Assembly: GCA_965224745.1 (NCBI GenBank)
Contig: CBDCZY010000010.1
Coordinates: forward strand, 712,157-776,156
DNA length: 64,000 nucleotides
Direction of reading: 5' to 3'
Origin: CBDCZY01 sp965224745
GTDB lineage: Bacteria > Pseudomonadota > Gammaproteobacteria > Methylococcales > Methylomonadaceae
Shown here: positions 1 to 8,188 of the stretch, in pieces
How positions within the stretch are numbered: position 1 is the first letter of the stretch
Layout of the letters: each line of letters begins with the position of its first letter
The notes under the pieces: generated by a model
Told to the model about the DNA's origin: nothing
The model's input: the letters and a program-made list of their open reading frames with translations, nothing else
The model's database searches: none
Translations under genes and position numbers: made by a program

Positions 1-277
1 CCTCACCTGCATACATAATGCTTTTGATACCGAGCCGACCCAGTTCTGGCAGACGTTGTTCCAGAACTGAAAGATCTAAGCGTCGCGCTTGATAACCGAT
101 ATAGTCAACCGCGCAAAAAGTACAACGATGATTACAAGCCCCAACAGGAGAGATTTCCAGATAGATTGGATATACATTCTTGGCCTCGTCCCAATTAGAT
201 CGAGTTGATTTCCAATGCGCTACCCTTTCCGGATGATAAATGAGTTTGTGGCTATCAATAGCATACTGATCTGCCAT
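1..277 (-). CDS. Radical SAM protein, N-terminal part (runs off left edge)
   Basis: The first 92 codons are visible, starting at an ATG preceded by an AGGAAGA-type ribosome binding site. About 50 residues in is the cluster-binding motif CNHRCTFC (CxxxCxxC), which holds the 4Fe-4S cluster that cleaves S-adenosylmethionine in radical SAM enzymes. The stretch before it (YPIYLEISPVGACNH) is the usual first beta strand of the barrel. The C-terminal part that would fix the subfamily lies outside the window, so substrate and pathway are unknown. The gene is divergent from the large secreted protein at 560, with a 282 bp intergenic space. Confidence 0.85.
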   Translation of the reverse strand, partial: MADQYAIDSHKLIYHPERVAHWKSTRSNWDEAKNVYPIYLEISPVGACNHRCTFCAVDYIGYQARRLDLSVLEQRLPELGRLGIKSIMYAGE

Positions 278-559
278 TAGTTCTTCCTTTTAAATGTCCC
301 TATTCATTAGATAGTGTAGTCGAATTTCTAACCGTGACAACTTTCACAAATCTAAAATTTAGCCAAGCCATTTTACCAACCATGCCGTTAAAAATGTAAT
401 TTCTTTATAACGCTCAATTGTATTAACCACAGATTCGACTATCTTTCTTAAATAGCTATTTGCATTGTCTAAGCTTTGTTGTTCGTATTACTCCGAATGA
501 GCAAACAGACACTAACTATTTTTTACATTGGCTAAGTTTCCAACCCTTATGGAGAAAAC

Positions 560-2485
560 ATGAACCGGTATATAACCTATGGCATTTTCGCCGCTTCGAT
601 GACTCTTCACGGTTCAGCGTTTGCGTTGAATTACAGTGAAGCACTGACTTTATTTAACCAGTCAACTGCAGGTAATACCGGCAGTGAAGCCGTTTCCGGG
701 CAGGATGACATTAATACGGTCGTTAAAAATGAAATCTTAACTGCACAAGGTAACGTCTTACAAAATGACCAAGGCGGGGGACTTAGTAGTCGCTTGACAG
801 GCCAGCCGACTGGGTTATACGGATACATTATTTTAAATTCTGATGGCAGTTATGTTTATACTCTAGACAATGATAATGCCAGCGTGCAGGCACTCGGCAA
901 ACAAGATACACTGCAAGATCTCTTCATCTACGAAGTCGAAGGGTCTGATGGTAAAAAAACCACAGCAAAATTAACCGTTACCGTCATAGGTAACTCATCT
1001 TCCGTCACTGAACAAGTCTTCATTGAAGATCGCTTCGGAGAAATAGAGCCGAATAATACTATCTTTAACTCGACCACGATTGCCTCCGGCAAACCTGTTT
1101 CAGGTCAATTGTTTGTTGATAGCGGCGGCACGTCTGATGAAGATTGGTTTAAAATCAATATTAGAAAAACGAACAGCATTCTAAAGTTCGACATGCCTAA
1201 TTCAGACGGCTTGTGGAATGTTTCTTTTGTTGATCAAGTTGGCAATAGTTTGGCTATTACTGACAATACGACACAAGGCTCAACAGGTGATACCAGCGCG
1301 TTGACAAGCATTCCTTTTCATTTCGAAATGACGGTTGGTCAGCCTGGTAACTATAGTATTGTGGTTAAACCTGGTCCTAACTGGGTTAACACGCCTTATC
1401 AATTTACGGCAACATTGTCCGACCCAGTCAACCCGATTGCCAGCTCGCCGATTAATTCGCGAGATGTCGAAATTGAGCAAAATAACCGTACTGCTCAAGC
1501 TACACCCATTACATCCAGCCAGATTATGAAAGGGCATTTACAAACATCGGCTGACAAAGATTGGTATTCAATACGAAGCTTGGGTAATGAGATCATTCAT
1601 TTAGAACTCTGCCCCAAAGGCACCAGCTGTTATTTTGGAAACACTTCCGGCGCCGAGCCTGAGCTATCTTCCAAATCATGGGTGCTTTATGTATTTGATA
1701 GCGAGCGTTTTAGCAATGCGATGGAAACGCAAACATTTGGTTTGACTCGTTTCATTAAAGAAACCGGAGAAATTGTTTCAACTGCTCCATCAAACCATAT
1801 GTACTTAGCACTTGAGCAGGGGTTCTTTAATGATGCCTTGGTCGGTGTCATAGATCCTTGCTATGGTAATAACAATGCACTCGACATTGGCGTGGGACCA
1901 GGAGCCAGAACCTATTTTGTGGCCATATCCACACCGCTAAAAAGAGATGGTGAAGGCTGTAATGACGGCAATGTTGTTTTACAAAAACCAGGCAATAAAA
2001 TTTCGGTACTTGATGCAGACGGCAAACCCCAAAGCATGGATACCGTTGTGGAATATATATCAGCTTTTCCATTCAGCGATGACCAGTATTCGCTGACTGT
2101 AGCACGCACGGGGCAAAATCCCATCACTGATGGCGCTGTAATACCAGCCACTTATGACGCTGGAGTACAAATGGTGCATATTCCCAAAGTCAGAATTTTT
2201 GATCAATTCTATACAGCTGATTTGAAATATCTACCGTCTGACCAAGGTATTCAAAACCCTCTACAATTGCTGGAACTGGTTAATTTCTATCCACTCAATG
2301 AGCCAGTTACCAATGTTGAAGTCGGGTATACAACGTTTAATCCTGACAATAACGCAGTTTTTGTTCCTAAACTGATATTGTTTGATGAACTGTATGAAGC
2401 TGATTTGCAATTTGTCCCTGCCGGGAAAGACGGCAACCAAGTTAATTTGCTAAAACTGAACAGGTTAAACACGATTACAGAGTAA
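560..2485 (+). CDS. Secreted VCBS/PPC-type repeat protein
   Basis: 641 residues. Residues 1-22 look like a Sec signal peptide (cleavage probably after HGSAFA). Residues ~45-145 resemble one VCBS repeat, with the typical ALGKQDTL and TAKLTVTV pattern. Two segments opening with an acidic EPNN/EQNN motif and carrying a DW(F/Y) signature (about 160-285 and 303-500) resemble bacterial pre-peptidase C-terminal (PPC-like) beta sandwiches. The last ~110 residues hold a duplicated ~35-residue motif (PKxxxFDxxYxADLxxxP). The likely role is an extracellular or cell-surface adhesin or matrix protein; no catalytic motif is seen. The ATG has a GGAG site 5 nt upstream. The gene stands alone and ends in a strong terminator. 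Confidence 0.75.
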   Translation: MNRYITYGIFAASMTLHGSAFALNYSEALTLFNQSTAGNTGSEAVSGQDDINTVVKNEILTAQGNVLQNDQGGGLSSRLTGQPTGLYGYIILNSDGSYVYTLDNDNASVQALGKQDTLQDLFIYEVEGSDGKKTTAKLTVTVIGNSSSVTEQVFIEDRFGEIEPNNTIFNSTTIASGKPVSGQLFVDSGGTSDEDWFKINIRKTNSILKFDMPNSDGLWNVSFVDQVGNSLAITDNTTQGSTGDTSALTSIPFHFEMTVGQPGNYSIVVKPGPNWVNTPYQFTATLSDPVNPIASSPINSRDVEIEQNNRTAQATPITSSQIMKGHLQTSADKDWYSIRSLGNEIIHLELCPKGTSCYFGNTSGAEPELSSKSWVLYVFDSERFSNAMETQTFGLTRFIKETGEIVSTAPSNHMYLALEQGFFNDALVGVIDPCYGNNNALDIGVGPGARTYFVAISTPLKRDGEGCNDGNVVLQKPGNKISVLDADGKPQSMDTVVEYISAFPFSDDQYSLTVARTGQNPITDGAVIPATYDAGVQMVHIPKVRIFDQFYTADLKYLPSDQGIQNPLQLLELVNFYPLNEPVTNVEVGYTTFNPDNNAVFVPKLILFDELYEADLQFVPAGKDGNQVNLLKLNRLNTITE

Positions 2486-2535
2486 GCTGTAAACAACTAA
2501 CCCGTTAGCAAAAAACAATACTAGGATTACACTTG

Positions 2536-2569
2536 AACTCCTTGCAACATCAGTTGCAAGGAGTTTTTT
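2536..2569 (+). terminator. Rho-independent terminator, probably bidirectional
   Basis: A perfect 13 bp stem (AACTCCTTGCAAC with GTTGCAAGGAGTT) around an ATCA loop is followed by six T on the plus strand. It ends the 560-2485 transcript. It also directly abuts the stop codon of rimI on the other strand, so it probably serves both convergent genes. Confidence 0.9.
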
Positions 2570-3115
2570 CTATTTTAAGATTTGTTTAGCCAACATTAAT
2601 GCATCCTCACGGCCGTCTGGCGATGGGTAATAGTCTTTTCTTATTCCAATTTCATTAAATCCCAACTTTTCATAGAGCATAACAGCACCCATGTTAGACG
2701 GGCGAACTTCAAGAAATATCGTTTCAGCTTGCTTATCTGCAACTATATCAATCATATGTTCCATTAACTTTTTTCCATAACCCTTACCCTGAAATTTTGG
2801 ATCAACCGATATATTTAAGATATGCGCTTCACCTACGGCGACCGAAACAATACAGTATCCAATAACAATACCAACACCTTCGCACAACCAGGCGGCATAA
2901 CGCGCCTTAAGGCAATCTTTAAAAACTCCTTCTTCCCAAGGGAAGTTGTAGACTTGTTTTTCTATCTCTCTAATTGCGGGGATATCTTCATGCTGGATTT
3001 TTCTGAATCGAATTAGATCCTCTTCATCGAAAGACTCCGGGAAAACTTTTGCGTAGAATTCACGCTCCGCATCATATTGTAAAAAACCGACTACTTTTTT
3101 AAATAAATTTGCCAT
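2570..3115 (-). CDS. rimI: Ribosomal protein S18-alanine N-acetyltransferase RimI
   Basis: 181-residue GNAT acetyltransferase that should acetylate the N-terminal alanine of ribosomal protein S18 using acetyl-CoA. The family signatures are present: a FPWE-like motif near residue 60, the acetyl-CoA pyrophosphate loop (VDPKFQGKGYGKKL), and the RimI C-terminal pattern EVRPSN..A..LYEKLGF..IG.RKDYY. It has a ~35-residue N-terminal extension compared with the ~150-residue E. coli protein. It lies 47 bp downstream of the uracil-DNA glycosylase gene on the same strand. That neighbourhood, with a family 4 UDG next to rimI, is common in gammaproteobacteria. Confidence 0.88.
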   Translation of the reverse strand: MANLFKKVVGFLQYDAEREFYAKVFPESFDEEDLIRFRKIQHEDIPAIREIEKQVYNFPWEEGVFKDCLKARYAAWLCEGVGIVIGYCIVSVAVGEAHILNISVDPKFQGKGYGKKLMEHMIDIVADKQAETIFLEVRPSNMGAVMLYEKLGFNEIGIRKDYYPSPDGREDALMLAKQILK

Positions 3116-3162
3116 TATTGCTCTTATTTTGGGTAAGGAAACAGCGTTACGATAAACTATTT

Positions 3163-3891
3163 TTATAATTGTTCAAATAAATCCATTGCCATTTGTAAGT
3201 CATCCCAAGCCTTTCTTTTTTCCAAAAGTGAGCGTAGCAAATAGGCAGGGTGATAAATGACCACGACGGGAATATTTTCGTATTGGTGCACTGAACCTCT
3301 TAATTTCCCGATTGATGTGGTTGTTTTTAACAAATTTTGGGCAGCCACTCGGCCGACAGCTAAAATAATTTTTGGTTGAACCAATGCAATTTGCCGTTTC
3401 AAATAAGCCTCACAAGCCATAACTTCTTCTGGCAAAGGATCCCTATTATTGGGCGGCCTGCACTTGAGGATGTTGGCGATATAAACGTCTTCTCTCAACA
3501 GTCCCAAAGCCCGGATCATCTCTGTCAACAAAAGCCCAGCCCGACCGACAAATGGTTCACCTTGCTCATCTTCGCTCTTACCTGGCGCTTCACCAATCAT
3601 CATCCATTGCGCTTGTTGATGACCCGTACCAAATACAGTTTGTGTGCGCGTTTGGCACAGCACACATTGTTCACAACTGGCAACCTCTTGCTGTAGCGCT
3701 TGCAAGTCGGTTTTATTATCTGTCTCAGAACTTACTATTGGGTCTGAGATGGCAGGTACTGCCTCATCAGGCTTGTTCTCGTTTTTGCCTTCCAGACCCG
3801 ACTGGAAATGATTAAAATATTTTTGATCTCTAGGAACCCAAACATTTATCCCCATAGCAGACAACATTTCAAGCCGAGTCTTTCCATTCAT
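3163..3891 (-). CDS. Uracil-DNA glycosylase, family 4 (Fe-S)
   Basis: 242 residues. It removes uracil from DNA as the first step of base excision repair. The catalytic core starts near residue 70 with clustered cysteines (CEQCVLC). It continues with the family 4 motif GEAPGKSEDEQGEPFVGRAG, a second cysteine pair (KCRPP ... ACEAYL) that completes the 4Fe-4S site, and the C-terminal YHPAYLLR motif. The first ~70 residues form a poorly conserved leader like the one seen in proteobacterial versions next to rimI. It sits 12 bp downstream of leuA on the same strand, so it may be co-transcribed with it. Confidence 0.88.
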   Translation of the reverse strand: MNGKTRLEMLSAMGINVWVPRDQKYFNHFQSGLEGKNENKPDEAVPAISDPIVSSETDNKTDLQALQQEVASCEQCVLCQTRTQTVFGTGHQQAQWMMIGEAPGKSEDEQGEPFVGRAGLLLTEMIRALGLLREDVYIANILKCRPPNNRDPLPEEVMACEAYLKRQIALVQPKIILAVGRVAAQNLLKTTTSIGKLRGSVHQYENIPVVVIYHPAYLLRSLLEKRKAWDDLQMAMDLFEQL

Positions 3892-3903
3892 CTTAGCAGG
3901 CCG

Positions 3904-5448
3904 CTAAACATCCCCTTGTTGCGGGTGTCGCCGTTGATCCGGCAGATTTAACTTATTGGCTGCATTCACATAAGCCTTGGCCGAAGCAATAACAATGTCA
4001 GTATCTGCACCCAAACCATTGACAATGCGCCCGGCCTGCTCCAACCGCACGGTTACTTCTCCCTGAGCATCAGTGCCACTGGCGATATTATTGACCGAAT
4101 ACAGCTCAAGAACAGCGTTGGTTTGAACCAATTTTTCGATGGCTTTGAGACTGGCATCAACCGCTCCCCCGCCATCGCTGAGCGCTGAAACTTCTTCACC
4201 GTTAATAGTCAATGTCACATGGGCTTTAGGTACCTCTCCTGTTTCCGAACAAACTCTTAAGGAAACTAATTTGATATGCTCTTCTTGAGCTTCAACGCCC
4301 GCTTCTGCGACCAAAGTTTGAAGATCGGCATCAAAGATTTCATGCTTTTTATCGGCTAACTGCTTGAACCGAAAAAAAGCGTCATTGAGTTCTTGCTCAG
4401 AGAAAAACTCCATACCTAACTCACTCATGCGGTTTTTAAACGCATTTCGACCTGAATGCTTCCCTAAAACCATACGGTTAGCGCTCCAGCCAACATCTTC
4501 CGCTTGCATAATTTCATAAGTTTCACGGTTTTTTAGCACCCCGTCTTGGTGAATCCCCGCTTCGTGAGCAAACGCGTTGGCGCCTACAATGGCTTTATTC
4601 GGCTGTACCGGAAATCCAGTAATGGTCGAAACTAATTTAGAACACGTCACAATTTCTTGGGTAGCCAATTTCGTTTTACAAGGGAAAAAGTCCTTCCTGG
4701 TTTTAACTGCCATAACAATTTCTTCTAGCGAGGCATTGCCGGCTCTCTCGCCCAAACCGTTGATAGTACATTCCACCTGTCTTGCACCATTTGAAACAGC
4801 GGCCAGTGAGTTAGCTACAGCCAAACCCAAATCATTATGACAATGAACTGAAAAGATAGCTTTGTCAGAATTGGGTACTCGATTGATCAAATTATTAATC
4901 ATTGCGCCAAACTGCTCAGGCACACTATAGCCAACGGTATCGGGTATGTTAACGGTACCGGCTCCGGCTTCGATGACGGCTTCTAAAATACGGCACAAAA
5001 AGTCTTCCTCTGAACGACCCGCATCCTCGGGCGAAAACTCTACATTATCGGTAAACTGACGGGCTCGCTTAACAGCCTTAACGGCGTGTTCCACAACGTC
5101 ATCCGGTGACATCTTCAGTTTCATTTTCATATGGATGGGCGATGTCGCGATAAAGGTATGGATTCTCGAACTAGATGCATTTTTCAGCGCTCTCCCTGCT
5201 TGATCGATATCTCGATCCAAAGCTCTGGCTAAACCGCAAACCTGGCTGTCTTTGATTGCCTCCGCAACAGCCTGGACTGCTTCAAAATCGCCAGGACTCG
5301 CAGCAGGAAAACCTGATTCAATAATATCAACCTTTAGCCGCTCCAAGGCTTTGGCAATTCGAACCTTTTCATCCCGGGTCATCGAAGCGCCCGGACTTTG
5401 TTCACCATCGCGCAAGGTGGTGTCAAAAATTATCAATTGTTCATTCAT
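3904..5448 (-). CDS. leuA: 2-isopropylmalate synthase LeuA
   Basis: 514 residues. It condenses acetyl-CoA with 2-oxoisovalerate, the committed step of leucine synthesis. The N-terminal TIM barrel opens with DTTLRDGEQSPGASM. It contains the metal-binding HCHNDLGLA segment and the GLGERAGNASLEE motif. Residues ~390-505 form the regulatory leucine-binding domain, so feedback inhibition is expected. Its substrate is made by the ilvBHC enzymes encoded upstream on the same strand, with pssA between them. The 277 bp gap before leuA suggests its own promoter. Confidence 0.95.
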   Translation of the reverse strand: MNEQLIIFDTTLRDGEQSPGASMTRDEKVRIAKALERLKVDIIESGFPAASPGDFEAVQAVAEAIKDSQVCGLARALDRDIDQAGRALKNASSSRIHTFIATSPIHMKMKLKMSPDDVVEHAVKAVKRARQFTDNVEFSPEDAGRSEEDFLCRILEAVIEAGAGTVNIPDTVGYSVPEQFGAMINNLINRVPNSDKAIFSVHCHNDLGLAVANSLAAVSNGARQVECTINGLGERAGNASLEEIVMAVKTRKDFFPCKTKLATQEIVTCSKLVSTITGFPVQPNKAIVGANAFAHEAGIHQDGVLKNRETYEIMQAEDVGWSANRMVLGKHSGRNAFKNRMSELGMEFFSEQELNDAFFRFKQLADKKHEIFDADLQTLVAEAGVEAQEEHIKLVSLRVCSETGEVPKAHVTLTINGEEVSALSDGGGAVDASLKAIEKLVQTNAVLELYSVNNIASGTDAQGEVTVRLEQAGRIVNGLGADTDIVIASAKAYVNAANKLNLPDQRRHPQQGDV

Positions 5449-5725
5449 ATACGTCTCTCTTAAGCAGAATCATACTCCACTTATTTCTAAGCTATTAAAA
5501 ACTAATCAGAAAATGGTCTAAACGTAAATTTTTTGCCCATCAGGGCAGGAGCCAGAAAGAGCGGCTAAGAAACAATGAGGCAGGCGCCATTAGCAAGTGG
5601 CTTAAGGCTATGAATTGTCGATAAGTTTCAAAGGACATTTTAAAACTATACGACAAAAGAATAAAAATGCCAAGGTCAATAATACTTGAGATTATCAACT
5701 CAGATTTAAAAACAATATGGATTGG

Positions 5726-6478
5726 TTATCCGTCACCTTCATTTTTCCTTTTCAACCTTGTTTGACGCAATTGAATAATGGTGAGCAAAGGCCCGGAAAC
5801 TGCATAGGCTAGAAACAGGCAAAATAACGTCGATTGAGGCTCTGTCAAAATTAACGCAAAACCGAGCATGATGCCGATAGTCATAACAAATGGCACCCTG
5901 CCCTTTAGATCAATTTCTTTGAAACTATAGTATCTAAAGTTACTCACCATCAACAAGCCCGTCGTCACCGTCAATACCAATACTAAAATTCTAATGGAAT
6001 CAACGCTATAATCATATTCCATACACAACCATATGAATGCAGCCAAAAATGCGGCCGCTGCAGGGCTGGGTAATCCTTGAAAGTATCTTTTATCGGCATT
6101 ACCAATCTGCGTATTAAATCGTGCCAGCCTAAGCGCACCTCCTGCGGCATGAACAAAGGCTGCAAATAATCCAGGTTTACCGAGAGCCGATAACGCCCAT
6201 ATGTACATGACTAATGCCGGCGCAGCCGCAAAAGAAATCATATCGGCAAGACTGTCATACTGCGCGCCAAATTCACTTTGAGTATTGGTCATTCGTGCTA
6301 CCCGACCATCCATCCCGTCTAATATTAAAGCTGCAAAAATAGCAATCACTGCGGTCTCAAATCGACCATTCATCGCGGAGGTAATCGAGTAAAAACCTGC
6401 AAACAAGGCACCTGTTGTGAACAAGTTTGGTAATAAATAGATACCACGTCGAGAAATCGATCGAGTGCTTTTTGCCAT
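5726..6478 (-). CDS. pssA: CDP-diacylglycerol-serine O-phosphatidyltransferase PssA
   Basis: 250-residue inner-membrane enzyme that makes phosphatidylserine, precursor of phosphatidylethanolamine, from CDP-diacylglycerol and serine. The CDP-alcohol phosphatidyltransferase motif is clear (DGMDGRVAR ... GAQYDSLAD), with the aspartates in their usual places. Several hydrophobic helices follow. This is the integral-membrane (Bacillus-like) subclass rather than the peripheral E. coli type. It lies downstream of ilvC as in Pseudomonas, but a hairpin separates the two, so pssA may be mostly transcribed on its own. Confidence 0.92.
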   Translation of the reverse strand: MAKSTRSISRRGIYLLPNLFTTGALFAGFYSITSAMNGRFETAVIAIFAALILDGMDGRVARMTNTQSEFGAQYDSLADMISFAAAPALVMYIWALSALGKPGLFAAFVHAAGGALRLARFNTQIGNADKRYFQGLPSPAAAAFLAAFIWLCMEYDYSVDSIRILVLVLTVTTGLLMVSNFRYYSFKEIDLKGRVPFVMTIGIMLGFALILTEPQSTLFCLFLAYAVSGPLLTIIQLRQTRLKRKNEGDG

Positions 6479-6569
6479 GTCTAGTTTTTACACACTTAAA
6501 AGTGGAAAAGGACGCTCTACGCCCATTAAGAAGCGAGGATTGATTTGGAAATAGACTTTTCCCGGCTCA

Positions 6570-6601
6570 AATAAAAACGCCCGCTGAGAATAAACGGGCG
6601 T
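6570..6601 (-). terminator. Terminator after ilvC
   Basis: On the minus strand GACGCCCG pairs with CGGGCGT across an 11-base loop and is followed by TTTTATTT. It lies 35 bp past the ilvC stop and ~90 bp before the pssA start, so it should end or attenuate the ilvBHC transcript. Confidence 0.8.
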
Positions 6602-6635
6602 CACGTTATATCACCTAGCAGCTTTGTTTTGATAC

Positions 6636-7652
6636 TTAATTTTTTGCCTTATCGACAATCTTATTTGCTTTAATCCACGGCATCATGTCTCTAAGTTTTG
6701 CACCAACTTCTTCGATCTGGTGCTCTCGGCCAAGCCGTCGTTTAGCTTTCATACTGGCATTACCTGCTTTGTTTTCCAAAATAAATTCTTTAGCGAATTC
6801 TCCCGCTTGAATCTCTTTGAGAATTTTGGCCATCTCTTTTTTAGTTTCTTCGGTAATAATCCTTGGCCCTCTTGTTAAATCGCCATATTCAGCCGTATTA
6901 GAAATGGAATATCGCATATTAGCGATACCACCTTCGTACATCAGATCGACTATCAATTTTAGTTCATGCAGGCACTCGAAATAAGCCATTTCCGGCGCAT
7001 ACCCTGCTTCAACCAGCGTTTCAAAACCGGCCTGGACAAGCGCCGTGGCACCGCCACATAAAACTGCTTGTTCACCGAACAGATCGGTCTCCGTCTCTTC
7101 TCTGAAATTGGTTTCAATGATGCCCGCACGACCTCCACCATTTGCAGACGCATAAGACAACGCTGTTGCCTTCGCTTTGCCTGAAGCATCTTGAAAGACA
7201 GCAATCAACGAAGGGACCCCTCCACCGTCGGTAAATGTAGACCGTACCAAATGACCTGGTCCTTTAGGGGCAATCATAATGACATCAAGATCTGCACGAG
7301 GTTCGATTTGTTCAAAATGAATATTGAAACCATGAGCAAACGCCAAGGAGGCACCTTGCTTAATATCAGGTTCAATTGAGCTGGTGTAAAGTTCAGCTTG
7401 ATGCTCATCTGGCGCTAAAACCATCACTACATCAGCACTCTTGACAGCTTCTTCTATAGTTTTGACCTCAAGCCCAGCGCTTTGTGCTTTTTGTACCGAT
7501 GAGGAATTGGTTCGAAGGCCCACCACCACATTTATTCCAGAGTCTTTAAGGTTATTGGCGTGGGCATGACCCTGAGAACCATAACCGATTATGGCCACCT
7601 TGAGACTTTGAATAATGGAAAGATCAGCGTCTTTGTCGTAATAAACTTGCAT
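6636..7652 (-). CDS. ilvC: Ketol-acid reductoisomerase IlvC (class I)
   Basis: 338 residues. It is the NADPH- and Mg-dependent isomeroreductase that converts acetolactate or acetohydroxybutyrate in valine and isoleucine synthesis. The Rossmann loop GYGSQGHAHANNLKDSG comes early; the knotted C-terminal domain carries the acidic metal ligands (DLFGEQAVLCGG, ECLHELKLIVDLMYEGG). The length matches the short class I enzyme. The frame is open 51 codons further upstream, but that part would run into ilvH and matches no family. The ATG giving MQVYYDKDADLS is therefore chosen. It is the last gene of ilvBHC. Confidence 0.95.
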   Translation of the reverse strand: MQVYYDKDADLSIIQSLKVAIIGYGSQGHAHANNLKDSGINVVVGLRTNSSSVQKAQSAGLEVKTIEEAVKSADVVMVLAPDEHQAELYTSSIEPDIKQGASLAFAHGFNIHFEQIEPRADLDVIMIAPKGPGHLVRSTFTDGGGVPSLIAVFQDASGKAKATALSYASANGGGRAGIIETNFREETETDLFGEQAVLCGGATALVQAGFETLVEAGYAPEMAYFECLHELKLIVDLMYEGGIANMRYSISNTAEYGDLTRGPRIITEETKKEMAKILKEIQAGEFAKEFILENKAGNASMKAKRRLGREHQIEEVGAKLRDMMPWIKANKIVDKAKN

Positions 7653-7696
7653 CAGATTTCTCGTTTTCCGTTCAACATAAAAAAATTTGTATTCAG

Positions 7697-8188
7697 TTAT
7701 AAATGAAGCCCTTTTTCGCCTCTTGAAATACCCGTAGCACCTGACCGAACAACCTCGATAATAGCGGTTCTTTCTACGGCATTTAAAAAAGCATCCAACT
7801 TGCAACTTGTTCCAGTAATTTCAATGACATAGCTGGTTGTCGTAACATCAATGATTCGGCCTCGAAAAATATCAGAGAGGCGTTTGATTTCCTCTCTTGA
7901 CACTTCGTTAGTCAAAACTTTGACCATCATCAACTCACGCTCAATGTGATCAGCATCGGCCAGATCAATCAATTTAACAACATCAATCAATTTGTTGAGC
8001 TGTTTGGTTATTTGCTCAATAACTCTGTCATCTCCTCGGGTTACCAACGTCATTCTGGAAAGCGTTGGATCTTCCGTGGTCGCCACAGTCAGAGATTCAA
8101 TATTATACCCTCTTGCCGAAAATAATCCTGACACACGTGACAAGGCCCCGGACTCATTCTCCAGCAAAATGGAAATGATATGTCTCAT
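7697..8188 (-). CDS. ilvH: Acetolactate synthase small (regulatory) subunit IlvH
   Basis: 163 residues. This regulatory subunit of acetohydroxyacid synthase confers valine feedback inhibition and activates the large subunit. The N-terminal ACT domain is plain (RHIISILLENESGALSRVSGLFSARGYNIESL). The C-terminal ALS domain follows (~80-160). The start codon shares one base with the ilvB stop (TAATG), which implies translational coupling and equal subunit supply. Confidence 0.95.
   Translation of the reverse strand: MRHIISILLENESGALSRVSGLFSARGYNIESLTVATTEDPTLSRMTLVTRGDDRVIEQITKQLNKLIDVVKLIDLADADHIERELMMVKVLTNEVSREEIKRLSDIFRGRIIDVTTTSYVIEITGTSCKLDAFLNAVERTAIIEVVRSGATGISRGEKGLHL

Noticed and set aside
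5530..5560. Hairpin GCCCATCAGGGC near the leuA upstream region
   Set aside because: The T-rich tract precedes rather than follows the stem on the plus strand, and on the minus strand the stem is followed by A; it does not fit a terminator.
6636..7805. Longer ilvC start at 7805
   Set aside because: The extra 51 residues overlap ilvH, are basic and cysteine-rich, and match no ketol-acid reductoisomerase; the enzyme starts at MQVYYDKDADL.
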